From positions 1 to 53,373 of the forward strand of contig JAOUFY010000012.1 of NCBI GenBank assembly GCA_029857955.1: a stretch of 53,373 nucleotides of DNA, written 5' to 3'. The stretch comes from Spirochaetia bacterium (lineage in GTDB: Bacteria; Spirochaetota; Leptospiria; Turneriellales; JAOUFE01). The translations under genes and the position numbers were made by a program. The notes under the pieces are model-generated. The model was not told the DNA's origin. It did no database searches and saw only the letters and a list, made by a program, of their open reading frames with translations. Below are positions 1-8,858 of the stretch, in pieces; position 1 is the stretch's first letter, and every line of letters begins with the position of its first letter.

Positions 1-184
1 CAATAGGGTTCATTTTCATTACGGCTCACATTCTTCGCTTATTCCAGACTCGATATAATTTGTTACCGCCTTATATCCCGGAACTGCTTAAGCCAGCATG
101 AGCACTGGCTTTGTGGGTCTTTCACCCACCGGGAAGACAAACGCTTCTTGGCGTACCATGGATTTCGAGATGCGCTCTTAATTA
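1..184 (-). mobile_element. Probable group II intron, 5' part (truncated by window edge)
   Basis: Read on the minus strand, the sequence begins near position 184 with AAGAGCGCATC. It continues through short stem-loops, such as GGTGGGT-GAAA-GACCCAC and AGCCAGTG-CTCA-TGCTGGCT, and then a purine-rich run (AAGCGAAGAATGTGAGCC, AATGAAAATGAACC). This layout resembles domain I of bacterial group II introns from memory of the family; no alignment was possible. The intron-encoded reverse transcriptase would lie to the left, outside the window. The element starts about 10 nt after the pntB stop codon, so it lies between genes and breaks none. No coding sequence is visible in the 184 nt. It could instead be another structured RNA or a mobile-element end. 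Confidence 0.5.
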
Positions 185-193
185 TTTTAAAAA

Positions 194-1678
194 TTATTTT
201 GCTCCCATTTCTTCAAGACTGCGGGTTATTGCCTCAATTGTCTTTTTAGCATCGCCAAATACCATGGTTGTATTTTCTTTATAAAATAAATCGTTTTCAA
301 TACCTGCAAACCCGGGTTTCATCGATCTCTTTAAAACCAGTACCTGCCTTGATTCCTCAACATTCAGTACGGGCATACCATAAATTGGGCTGGAAGGATT
401 GGTTTTTGCCGCTGGATTTACCACATCGTTTGCGCCAATGACTATAGAAATATCTGTATTTGAAAATTGGCGGTTAATTTCCATGTCATATAGTTTATCA
501 TAATCAATTCCGGCTTCAGCCAACAATACATTCATGTGACCGGGCATTCGGCCTGCCACCGGATGAATGGCGAATTTAACATCAACTCCTCTTTTCTCGA
601 GTAATTTTGCCAATTCTTTAACGGCATGCTGTGCCTGGGATACGGCCATTCCATAACCAGGTATAATAATGACAGTTTCTGCCATATCAAGAATCATTCC
701 AGCTTCTTCAGCTCCCATGCTTTTGAAATTACCAACATGACCCGCTTCACCGTCACCTGCAGCAACGTCTCCGCCCAGACCTCCAAAAATTACATTTACT
801 AAAGATCGATTCATGGCCTTACACATGATCTGGGTTAAAATAATTCCCGATGCGCCAACAAGCGAGCCGGCAATGATCAACAGATTATTTGAAAGCACAA
901 AACCCGTCATGGCTACCGCAATCCCCGAATAGGAGTTCAAAAGTGAAATTACAACGGGCATATCGGCCCCGCCAATCGGTATGGTGAGCGTAATGCCAAG
1001 AACAAAAGCAATACCTGCAATGTACCAAAAATAATTTGCATTGGCAGGTTCTAAAAACATTAGAACCGCAATAACAAGAGTAGCAACAAACATCAGTAAA
1101 TTAAGATAATGCTGCATAAAGTATTTGACAGGTTTTCCACTGATCCATTCGGCAAGTTTGCCAAAGGCAATAAAACTTCCTGAAAAGGTAACCATGCCAA
1201 TTAATATAGATAAAAACAATGTGATAAATACAATGATATTACCATGAAAACCGGGAATACTTCCTGTGGTTTGAACAACCTGTTCTGCAATAGTAACGCT
1301 TGAAAGTTGAAGATCATCAAGTTTTCCTGTACGCTCATAATATTCAGAAACAGCTACAAGCGCCGAAGCGATTCCGCCGAACCCGTTAAAAATAGCCACC
1401 ATTTCAGGCATGGCCGTCATGGGAACTTTCTTGGCCATAAAGTATCCAGTCGTCAAAGCAACAATATTGGCGACCATGATGATTTGATACCCCTGAATAT
1501 TCTTTTCAAAAATGGTTATAATAATGGCAAAAATCATCGCTGAAGCAGAAAGCAAATTGCCCTTTCTAGCCGTGCGGGGGTTACTCAACATTTTTAAACC
1601 AAAAATAAAGAGCATCACACAAATTATGTAGATAGACTCTCTTAGCCAGTCCGCAGATAGTATAGACATTACATTCAT
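194..1678 (-). CDS. pntB: NAD(P) transhydrogenase subunit beta
   Basis: This inner-membrane subunit carries part of the proton channel and the NADP(H)-binding domain III. The complex couples proton entry to hydride transfer from NADH to NADP+. The 494 residues are slightly longer than E. coli PntB. About eight to nine hydrophobic helices fill residues 1-300. Domain III follows, with GYGMAVSQAQ at 341-350, HPVAGRMPGHMNVLLAEA at 372-389 and GANDVVNP near 415-422, all typical NADP-site segments. The start lies 2 nt after the stop of the small alpha subunit, so the three pnt genes form a tight operon. An alternative ATG at codon 4 exists. A probable group II intron follows the stop codon. Identification is secure. 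Confidence 0.96.
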   Translation of the reverse strand: MNVMSILSADWLRESIYIICVMLFIFGLKMLSNPRTARKGNLLSASAMIFAIIITIFEKNIQGYQIIMVANIVALTTGYFMAKKVPMTAMPEMVAIFNGFGGIASALVAVSEYYERTGKLDDLQLSSVTIAEQVVQTTGSIPGFHGNIIVFITLFLSILIGMVTFSGSFIAFGKLAEWISGKPVKYFMQHYLNLLMFVATLVIAVLMFLEPANANYFWYIAGIAFVLGITLTIPIGGADMPVVISLLNSYSGIAVAMTGFVLSNNLLIIAGSLVGASGIILTQIMCKAMNRSLVNVIFGGLGGDVAAGDGEAGHVGNFKSMGAEEAGMILDMAETVIIIPGYGMAVSQAQHAVKELAKLLEKRGVDVKFAIHPVAGRMPGHMNVLLAEAGIDYDKLYDMEINRQFSNTDISIVIGANDVVNPAAKTNPSSPIYGMPVLNVEESRQVLVLKRSMKPGFAGIENDLFYKENTTMVFGDAKKTIEAITRSLEEMGAK

Positions 1679-1680
1679 AT

Positions 1681-1992
1681 TTAATTCTCTTTATTTTTTT
1701 CTTTTTTGGTTTTAAACATTTGCAGCATTCTATCGGTAACCAGATAACCGCCGTAAACGTTTAAAGCGGCAAACAAAACGGCAAAAAAGCCAAGAATACC
1801 CGTCCAGTGGGACCAATTGCTGTATTTACCGGCCACGATAATCGCGCCTAAAATTGTGATCCCCGAAATTGCATTAGAACCCGACATCAGGGGCGTATGC
1901 AGCGTAGGCGGAACTTTAGCAATCAATTCAAAGCCGACAAAAACAGCTAAAATGAAAACATATAACACCATCATGATTTGTACAATGTCCAT
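1681..1992 (-). CDS. pntAB: NAD(P) transhydrogenase subunit alpha, membrane part (alpha-2)
   Basis: At 103 residues this protein corresponds to the C-terminal membrane domain II of the alpha subunit, which in E. coli is fused to the NAD domain. Three hydrophobic helices are visible, including the conserved-looking stretch HTPLMSGSNAISGITILGA around residues 32-50, which belongs to the proton-translocating domain. A short Lys/Glu-rich tail follows. The gene lies 9 nt downstream of pntAA and 2 nt upstream of pntB. The three-gene split is known from Rhodospirillum and other bacteria. Its assignment follows from both sequence and position. Confidence 0.93.
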   Translation of the reverse strand: MDIVQIMMVLYVFILAVFVGFELIAKVPPTLHTPLMSGSNAISGITILGAIIVAGKYSNWSHWTGILGFFAVLFAALNVYGGYLVTDRMLQMFKTKKEKNKEN

Positions 1993-2001
1993 ATAAACTC
2001 C

Positions 2002-3147
2002 TTATTTTTTCATAACGGATTTTACAATCTCTGAAACCAGTGCGCCGTCTCGAGTTAATAAAATTCGCTGTAAAATAGCATCGTCTTTATCGTCGAGGTT
2101 AATTTTACCATCTCTAACAATGTGTAGTAAAAGATTTTCTACATTTTTAGAAAATAAACGACTGGCAACGTATGGCAACTGCGCGGGAAGATTTTCAATT
2201 CCATAAATTTTTACGCCGTTTACATCGACAATTTTTCCTGGCTTGGTGAGTTCACAATTTCCGCCGGCTTCAGCGGCAAGATCAACAATGATTGAACCAG
2301 GTCTCATATTTTTTACCATATAATCTTTAATCAATACGGGAGCTTTTCGTCCAAAGACAAGCGCGGTAGTAATACAAATATCTGCTTTACTTATGTATTT
2401 GTCAATCAGCTCCATTTCCAGTTTTATAAATTCCGGACTTGCTAGTTTCGCATAACCCTGCTCGTCTTGCATTTCGGCAGTCAAAGGAAGATCAATAAAT
2501 TTTGCTCCAAGGCTCATGACTTCTTCTTTTACCTGAGGCCGTGTGTCAAAAGCATCAACGGTTGCGCCGAGTCTTTTAGACGTAGCGATGGCCTGTAAAC
2601 CGGCAACGCCTGCTCCTATTACTAAAACCTTGGCCGCAGAAATTGTTCCGGCGGCAGTCATCATCATGGGCATGATTTTAGGAATCGATTCTGCGCCAAT
2701 AAGTACAGCCTTGTAACCGGCCAATGAAGCCATCGAACTAAGAACATCCATCGATTGAGCCAGCGTTGAACGAGGAATAAACTCCAATGCCAGCGATACA
2801 ATTTTTTTCTTATTGTATTCTGTAATTTTTTTAGGCTGATTGATCGGGTCTTGCAGGCAAATTAAAAAAGCTCCCGATTTAAGATAACTGATTTCACTTT
2901 TTCCTTTATACGTTTCAGGCGATTTAACCTTAACGATGATATCCGAAAGCTCACAAAGTTTTTTATAATCTGAAACAATCGCTGCCCCGGCTGTTTTATA
3001 TTCAGTATCAGTGCAAAAAGCTGCATCTCCGGCGCCCTTTTCAATAAAAACTTTAAAACCTTTTTCTATCAACCGTTTTGCAGATTCCGGCGTTAAAGCA
3101 ACCCGTGTTTCATTTTTATTTCTTTCTTTTGGCACACCTACATTCAT
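2002..3147 (-). CDS. pntAA: NAD(P) transhydrogenase subunit alpha, NAD-binding part (alpha-1)
   Basis: This is the soluble domain I that binds NAD(H) and exchanges hydride with domain III of PntB. It is homologous to alanine dehydrogenase. From the chosen ATG the protein is 381 residues. It starts MNVGVPKERNKNETRVALTP, the classical N-terminus of the family. The Rossmann motif VIGAGVAGLQAI is at about 176-187, followed by DTRPQVKEEVMSLGAKF at 201-217. The segment RSTLAQSMDVLSSMA at 126-140 carries the Arg, Gln and Asp of the mobile loop. The frame stays open 24 codons further upstream from a TTG, but that extension does not resemble the family. First gene of the pnt operon. Confidence 0.95.
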   Translation of the reverse strand: MNVGVPKERNKNETRVALTPESAKRLIEKGFKVFIEKGAGDAAFCTDTEYKTAGAAIVSDYKKLCELSDIIVKVKSPETYKGKSEISYLKSGAFLICLQDPINQPKKITEYNKKKIVSLALEFIPRSTLAQSMDVLSSMASLAGYKAVLIGAESIPKIMPMMMTAAGTISAAKVLVIGAGVAGLQAIATSKRLGATVDAFDTRPQVKEEVMSLGAKFIDLPLTAEMQDEQGYAKLASPEFIKLEMELIDKYISKADICITTALVFGRKAPVLIKDYMVKNMRPGSIIVDLAAEAGGNCELTKPGKIVDVNGVKIYGIENLPAQLPYVASRLFSKNVENLLLHIVRDGKINLDDKDDAILQRILLTRDGALVSEIVKSVMKK

Positions 3148-3242
3148 AAGCCTTCCTTGTGAAATACAATATACATCTATTTTATATGAATGCCAAAAAT
3201 AGACCGCACTATAAACCAAATAGCCGTTAATGTTATTTTTTC

Positions 3243-3560
3243 TTATGAATATTTAAAACTGTAAGCAAGCAGCCGAATCGTAGAATACAATTTTTTGAAT
3301 CTCCCAGCACCCGTAAATTCCCTGCTAATTAGGGCAAGATTATGGATCAGATGATTAATTGAAGGTTCATATTTTACGATATGTTCAAGTATTGCTTTCT
3401 CGAAATCAATTCCCTGCAATTTCCTTTAAATGTTTTGCAGATTCAAAATCTGTTAACTCGAAGAACCATTTATAGTAATTGCAACTGTCCCGAAAAAATC
3501 GTTCTCTTCTTTATACGCATTTAGTAGTTCCGGTAAACCATCATGATTATCACGCATAAA
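3243..3560 (-). pseudogene. Decayed small helical protein gene, possibly HEPN-like
   Basis: No intact frame exists, but three minus-strand segments join into one protein-like reading with two frame changes. The first, from about 3560, reads MRDNHDGLPELLNAYKEEND and runs into a stop. The second reads YYKWFFELTDFESAKHLKEI, also to a stop. The third, IDFEKAILEHIVKYEPSINH and onward, stays open to a TAA at 3243-3245. The mix of charged helices ending in a HxLIHNL segment recalls HEPN-domain proteins, but that family call is weak. The remnant lies about 95 bp upstream of pntAA. The frame changes are seen directly; the function is inference. Confidence 0.4.
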
Positions 3561-3958
3561 AGAACTTTACAAAATTAATTGTCATATCGTATATCAATTT
3601 ATTTTTTGCGAGCCCCTGTTACATATAGAATGGGCGAGCTTGATAAAAAACAAACTTTCTGCACATAGTATTTGCGCATAACTGATTATTTTATGTGATC
3701 TGAATCAGCAAGGCTAGCACATACAAAGCTCCAAACCTTGTGCATTACCGAAGGTGGACTCCCGTCCTTGCGGTTAAATGAAGACCATCTAAAAATGTGG
3801 TCGAACAATCAGGCAAAGTACTAAAGCAGATAAATTGTCTTTACTGTAAATCTACTAACCTGATTATAGCATTGCAAACGCCGAGACGCCGCGTGACGCC
3901 GAACTTTTGCCCGCTGCTGTGAGATGGGCAGAGAGAAAATAGGAGGACTATCCATTTA
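3561..3958. other. Noncoding stretch between decayed gene and defence island
   Basis: No open frame of convincing length or composition is visible on either strand. Composition is mixed, becoming GC-rich toward 3880-3970. I see no tRNA, terminator or promoter I would defend here. It may be further debris from the decayed gene or from insertion of the island. Confidence 0.4.
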
Positions 3959-4050
3959 TTTACCCCGCCCTTACGCCGCCGAAGCCACACTTCGACATGC
4001 TTCGACAAGCTCAGCACGAGTGCTCAGTGCAAGCGAGGGTGGAGTCGGCG
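3959..4050. repeat. GC-rich palindromic element at left edge of the defence island
   Basis: The 13-bp core TTTACCCCGCCCT lies at 3959-3971. It is followed by a hairpin whose outer arms are CGCCGA (3977-3982) and TCGGCG (4045-4050), with inner complementarity CCACACTTCG/CGAGGGTGG. The element is much richer in G and C than its surroundings and looks like a REP-type or MITE-like sequence. The same 13-bp core appears in opposite orientation at 14822-14834, on the other side of the restriction-modification genes. Confidence 0.55.
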
Positions 4051-4097
4051 ACGAATTGCTTTTAAATCTCGAAAGTGTTTATCGCAGATCAGAATCA

Positions 4098-7000
4098 TCA
4101 ATTGCTTTTTACTTCAAGCAAAGCTTCATACTCAAAGTAGCCCAGAGAACCAATCTTGTGAACGATATCCTCGGCTTTTTCGGCAATATTTGTATTTTGG
4201 CTTTTTATGACTTTTGATAATAAAGATTTCAGATTTGCATCCTGATAACCTAACCCCAATCCCTTGTCATTTTTATCTAACATATTTTCCAGAAATGCGA
4301 GAATTTTATCCTGCGTATTTTCAGCAAGGTTTTGTTCAAGAAATTGAACAATTTCATGAAACATGGTAAACCTTGAGCTTCGTTGAGAAATATTTAACAG
4401 TATTTCAATAATGAAATCAAATTCAAATTGCCCACTTTTTATGATCCACCAGAAATTTTGAAATTCTTCTTTACAGGCCACTTTTGATCGTTCTTCAATA
4501 AGATCTTTGATTTTCTTTAAAATGCTCTCCGGTACTTTATTTTCTTCAGATTTTTTTTCAGGTAATACCTGCCCAATGTATTGCATGGCATGTTCTTTGT
4601 ATTCATCTTTTGCATCGCCGTAAAACTCAATAACAAGGTCTGTATTCATTTCATACCAATATAGTTGTAATATATGCTCAATTATCCGATCCCGGGGATT
4701 TGCAGGGCCAGATGTACGAATAGCGTCAGTGATAAGTTGATTCAACGCCTTTTCATAATGTTTCCCCAGTTCTAATACTTCATAAACCTTTTTATGCGGA
4801 TTTTGAAAGGCAACAAAAGTATACCAGGCGCTCTGCCATAGAAGGTCTTTATTCTCTTCTAAAGGAAAAATCAAGTCGATATTTTTCCGCAACCAATCAG
4901 CATCCAAATTATACAGTCGATGAATATTCGCCCCAAACATGGATCGTACAGCCGGTGATTTTTCTTTATCAGAATCAAGCAAAGTATCAAACCAGGCAGA
5001 TATTTCATTTTGGCTGCTTATTGTAAACGGTATATCATGAGGCGCATACCATGAACAAAAGTAAATCAGATTTTCAACTGCCTGGGGTCGCACTCGATTT
5101 ATAGCTGTGCCATAAACATCATACGATTGAATTTCTGTATAATTTTTAATTTCTTCATTTGCATCTGGTGATTTCGATTGCAGGCAATGATCAATGGATT
5201 CCCAAATTATTTCTTTAAATTGATTAGAAAATTCAATGCTATTGGATTTTAAACCGTTTTGAAGCAAACTCATCAACGCGCTTTCAACGCTATCATTGGC
5301 CTCTGTTGTATTTTCTTTTAACCGGGTAATGGTATTTTTAATCAATTCGATTAACGATTGCCATTTGAAATGAACCCCATTGCGCGAAAGTTCGCTATAA
5401 GCTTGAAATATATTCTTGATGTAAGGCAGAGGAACTACTGAGAATTGTGCAATATATTCATTGTATCTTTCCGGTTTTTGAACAACTGAATTCTGTAAAG
5501 TCCGGGCCAGACCTTCATATGCCCAACTTAAATCCCTTTCAACTTTCATATCAGGTTGAAAATCCATTAAGCATTTGATCTGTTCTTCAATTGATTTCTC
5601 GCCAAACTCCTGTGTGCCGATAGGGCTCGTCGGACCAAGCGTAGCTTCGCCAATATAACTGCTGTATTCGGGATGTTCTGGTTTGCCATATTTGCTCTCC
5701 AGAGATTTATATTTTTTTTCCCATTCGCCTTCAAGGTGATCTTTAACAATAGAGAGTTTATTTAAACGCCATGTTTCAAGGTATCTGGTTTCGTACGCTT
5801 TATCAAATTTTCTACCATCCCAGGCTTCTTTGAAATTGCCATTTTCATCCTGCATCCAGGCAGTATCATGATAATTTTCAATAACATTTAGAATTTCGTG
5901 TTGATCATTCTCTGAAAATTCACCGAAAAATTGCTTCAACAATCTTGCAATTTCATTCCATGTACCGGGGTTGGTTAATTTTTCCAGAGTATTTTCGGTT
6001 AATACCATTCTGGCCATTTCCGTTTGCTGGATTTTTTCTATCAAATAATAAGCAATGCGGCGAAATACATTCCAATCTTGTTGAACAAGAAGTTCGTAAA
6101 TCGTAGTAAATTTTCCCGAATCACTGCCAATGATTTTTATTGAAGTATTGATTATTGCATCAATTAAAATATCAAGGATATCGCCATGCCCAAACCGGCT
6201 ATGATCAATATCCTGTCTTGAAATGTATGTATTGTCGTATGGTTTTACGCCTTTATTCATGTCAAGGTTCAAATATTGATTTAAGAGTTTTATAAAAAGA
6301 TTTAAAAATCCCAAACCATCGGATGCCATTGCATTTTCAGTAACTTGCTTTATAAGTTCCTGGTAATCCCAACTATTTAATTTGGCGCCTGTCTTATTAA
6401 ATGAGTATTCAGAATTTTTATCTTTTTTAATTTTAATGAAATCAAGGATATACCCCAGACATTCCAGCGCCAATGCTGCATGATTTTCGAGGAGCAGTCG
6501 ATTGATAATTTTCCCTATGGAAGGATCAAGATAAAGAAAATCAGTTGAATTTTTTAACCAGGCTTTTTCATGTTCCATGATTTTAATCAAATTTTCGATT
6601 GGCATTTTTTCTGCCGCAGCAAAGTAATTAAAATGAATTCTCGGGTTTTCTGTTGGTGGAATTTTTAAAATAATTTCACAGACTTCTTCGGGAGCCTCTG
6701 CGGCAATTCTGCTTAAATAAAATGATTCTGCCCAGAATGGGTATTCATTGCCTCTTTCAGTTTGAATGGGTTGAGCAGGATTTTTGAAGAAATCTTTTTC
6801 CGATAACGGCTGCAACCATTCTTTTGATGCCCTACCCAAAAAATATCCGCGCAAGTAATCATTATTAGGGAAATTATTACGTAATTTGTCAACATCATCG
6901 CCTGTGGGTACAGTTATTTTTAATAAAATATTTACCCCCTCGACATATTGTAAATAATTGATTTCAATGTTTTCAAGTATAAATTTCAGTAGATAATTAA

Positions 7001-7400
7001 AGTTATTGCAAAAATCAAGGTAATTTTTATCTATTAATCTGGGTTTATTTAGGGAATCTCTATGCGCTTTTTTGTGTAATTGAAAATCATCATCACTTGC
7101 AAGTTTGCACCAGTACTCGAACATTTTTTCATTACTTTTTTTGAAATGGGTTTTATAATGTTTTACTTTGTTCAAATGCTTATTTGTACCCTTATTTATA
7201 AAATCTATGGGATAAATTGATTCTAAAATTGCCTCCAAAGCAGATAAAATCTCACGAAACAAATGGCTGACAAGATGGGTTTTTGTTGGCATTTCAGGCA
7301 TGGACAATAACCTAAAAGCATCAGAGTAATAATCTGCGAAACCGGGCAAAATTTTTATTAACTTCGCCTCTATTTCGATATTTTTTTCTGGTATTAACAT
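4098..7400 (-). CDS. Large helical protein of unknown function at the end of the hsd operon
   Basis: I do not recognise a family. The protein is 1100 residues from the ATG at 7400; a GTG seven codons earlier lies inside a palindrome and is less likely. It is almost wholly alpha-helical by composition, rich in Leu, Glu, Lys and aromatic residues, with repeated helix-pair patterns that suggest a HEAT- or TPR-like solenoid. No signal peptide, membrane helix, Walker motif or obvious nuclease motif is visible. It starts 33 nt after the hsdS stop, on the same strand, so it is probably co-transcribed with the type I system. Large helical proteins beside type I loci are often extra defence components, which makes that role plausible but unproven. 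Confidence 0.8.
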   Translation of the reverse strand: MLIPEKNIEIEAKLIKILPGFADYYSDAFRLLSMPEMPTKTHLVSHLFREILSALEAILESIYPIDFINKGTNKHLNKVKHYKTHFKKSNEKMFEYWCKLASDDDFQLHKKAHRDSLNKPRLIDKNYLDFCNNFNYLLKFILENIEINYLQYVEGVNILLKITVPTGDDVDKLRNNFPNNDYLRGYFLGRASKEWLQPLSEKDFFKNPAQPIQTERGNEYPFWAESFYLSRIAAEAPEEVCEIILKIPPTENPRIHFNYFAAAEKMPIENLIKIMEHEKAWLKNSTDFLYLDPSIGKIINRLLLENHAALALECLGYILDFIKIKKDKNSEYSFNKTGAKLNSWDYQELIKQVTENAMASDGLGFLNLFIKLLNQYLNLDMNKGVKPYDNTYISRQDIDHSRFGHGDILDILIDAIINTSIKIIGSDSGKFTTIYELLVQQDWNVFRRIAYYLIEKIQQTEMARMVLTENTLEKLTNPGTWNEIARLLKQFFGEFSENDQHEILNVIENYHDTAWMQDENGNFKEAWDGRKFDKAYETRYLETWRLNKLSIVKDHLEGEWEKKYKSLESKYGKPEHPEYSSYIGEATLGPTSPIGTQEFGEKSIEEQIKCLMDFQPDMKVERDLSWAYEGLARTLQNSVVQKPERYNEYIAQFSVVPLPYIKNIFQAYSELSRNGVHFKWQSLIELIKNTITRLKENTTEANDSVESALMSLLQNGLKSNSIEFSNQFKEIIWESIDHCLQSKSPDANEEIKNYTEIQSYDVYGTAINRVRPQAVENLIYFCSWYAPHDIPFTISSQNEISAWFDTLLDSDKEKSPAVRSMFGANIHRLYNLDADWLRKNIDLIFPLEENKDLLWQSAWYTFVAFQNPHKKVYEVLELGKHYEKALNQLITDAIRTSGPANPRDRIIEHILQLYWYEMNTDLVIEFYGDAKDEYKEHAMQYIGQVLPEKKSEENKVPESILKKIKDLIEERSKVACKEEFQNFWWIIKSGQFEFDFIIEILLNISQRSSRFTMFHEIVQFLEQNLAENTQDKILAFLENMLDKNDKGLGLGYQDANLKSLLSKVIKSQNTNIAEKAEDIVHKIGSLGYFEYEALLEVKSN

Positions 7401-7411
7401 TAAATCTTCAT

Positions 7412-7433
7412 TTTGTCGCACCGGTGCGACAAA
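7412..7433. promoter_or_regulatory. Perfect 22-bp palindrome between hsdS and the large helical gene
   Basis: The 11-nt half-site TTTGTCGCACC is followed immediately by its exact reverse complement. It occupies the gap right after the hsdS stop codon and about 11 nt before the likely ATG of the next gene. It has no loop and only a weak T-tract, so it is a poor intrinsic terminator. A dimeric-regulator operator, an attenuating RNA hairpin over the ribosome site, or a protein-bound boundary are all possible. Confidence 0.6.
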
Positions 7434-8858
7434 CTATTTTCCGGTTTCAAACGCTTCCCTCAAAACCGTCTGCATCAACTCTGCCGCCTGACCTTTTCGC
7501 TCAGTCACTTGTTTTTCCAGATCATCGACCATGGAAAGAAGGCGATCAACCCGCTCGACAATGGCGCGTTGTTCGGCAAGCGGCGGCAGGGGGAATACCA
7601 GTTCGTTTTTAAGATAGACTACGGAACTTATATTCTTCATAGCGGTGCCTCTTGCATCATTGTTCAGGCGAGCTTTTGTTTGTGATTTAAATACCTTAAG
7701 AAAAAACTGATTACATACGATTTTATTATTCAATCGTATCTTTAGTAGTGCTTGGTTTATTATCCCTTTAGGAGCTTCACTGGGTAATATATATGTTTCC
7801 CCAATAGTTCCTGCACAACTAATAATGATGTCACCTGGACCAGTAAGGAAATATTTTAGATTTTTATGTATATCTATATTGATATAATATGAACCAATAG
7901 AATAATCTTTATAAATAGCATTCTTCTGTTCATAGACTTTTGTGGAATGTTGGGATTTTGGTATAAACATAGATTTTGTTATTGAACTACCAAAAGGGCC
8001 GCGTCTTAAAGAATCGCCAGTATCCAAAATTTGGGGTAATCTGCACCAAATCCACCCCTCTGGCAATTCAAACGGAATTTCCTCCGGCTTGATCGGCGCA
8101 AGCGGTTTTTCTTTCCTGATTTTCCCTTCCTCAATCAACCTCTGCTTTTCCGCCTTGATCTTTTCAAGCAATACTGATGCGGGGGCAAAATCAAGATCAT
8201 CAACCACGAATGAACTCGAATGGACACTAATGTCTTTTTTCTTATTCGTGTGCATTTGTGTGTATTCGTGGTTTACTAAATTCTTCTTTCGCCACTCTGC
8301 CGTCAATTTGCCTTCGATGGCTTCTTGTAAGATGGCTTGGCGAAGCTGGGAGAGGTAGGTTGTTTGATTTGAAAATTCATTTAATAATTTGTAACTTGAG
8401 TCACTCAGTTTATTAAATAATTCAATAAATGACTTCTGTTCATTTATCGGTGGGACAGGAATTTCAATTTTAGCGATATCTTTTACGGCAAGGGAAACAT
8501 TAGCAGCCCCCTTCATTAAAGGTACAATTTTCCGATCTTTATAAAATTGTAAATATCGATGTAAGAAAGCTGCGGATAATTTTTGAGGCTCCCTGGGTAT
8601 TAAAGCCGCTAATATGGTTCCAAGAGCAAATTTACCGCTTTGGTAATGTACATAATTTAATGATTTTTTACCATGACCAGTGGAAGAAACCAAGGGAATA
8701 CATACCGCTTCTGTATCAAATTGATAAGTTTTGCAGGACTTTCTATCAGCGCCTGTTGTCACCAAAGGATAATTACCAGGAAGCGCACTTGCAAGGCCGG
8801 TTTCACCTTTTATTATTGAGCAAAGTTGACCGACAGGATGATGTTTGTATTTAAGCAT
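7434..8858 (-). CDS. hsdS: Type I restriction-modification specificity subunit
   Basis: HsdS gives the HsdMS methylase and HsdRMS nuclease their DNA target. The protein is 474 residues from ATG 8858. That start overlaps the upstream stop codon (ATGCTTAA) and follows a GGGAG-type ribosome site. The first target-recognition domain spans about residues 1-165 and the second about 260-440. Each is followed by a conserved helix: LSQLRQAILQEAIEGKLTAE near 169-188, and PPLAEQRAIVERVDRLLSMV in the C-terminal part. Between the domains, residues 196-219 are the in-frame translation of a dispersed palindromic element; the usual spacer (ASxLLEKIKAEKQRLIEEGK) resumes after it. Whether the 24-residue insertion changes the spacing and so the recognised sequence cannot be told from sequence alone. 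Confidence 0.95.
   Translation of the reverse strand: MLKYKHHPVGQLCSIIKGETGLASALPGNYPLVTTGADRKSCKTYQFDTEAVCIPLVSSTGHGKKSLNYVHYQSGKFALGTILAALIPREPQKLSAAFLHRYLQFYKDRKIVPLMKGAANVSLAVKDIAKIEIPVPPINEQKSFIELFNKLSDSSYKLLNEFSNQTTYLSQLRQAILQEAIEGKLTAEWRKKNLVNHEYTQMHTNKKKDISVHSSSFVVDDLDFAPASVLLEKIKAEKQRLIEEGKIRKEKPLAPIKPEEIPFELPEGWIWCRLPQILDTGDSLRRGPFGSSITKSMFIPKSQHSTKVYEQKNAIYKDYSIGSYYINIDIHKNLKYFLTGPGDIIISCAGTIGETYILPSEAPKGIINQALLKIRLNNKIVCNQFFLKVFKSQTKARLNNDARGTAMKNISSVVYLKNELVFPLPPLAEQRAIVERVDRLLSMVDDLEKQVTERKGQAAELMQTVLREAFETGK
8202..8273. repeat. Dispersed palindromic element, copy 1 (inside hsdS)
   Basis: The 72-bp element begins aaccacgaatg and ends tattcgtggtt, so its ends are inverted repeats. 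Being exactly 24 codons long, it leaves the hsdS frame intact. On the minus strand it reads NHEYTQMHTNKKK and so on, ending SSSFVV. This is the same frame and start as in copies 2 to 4. Confidence 0.85.

Noticed and set aside
3924..4217. 97-codon plus-strand frame at the left island edge
   Set aside because: It runs through the GC-rich hairpin and into the antisense of the large helical gene. No ribosome site or family match.
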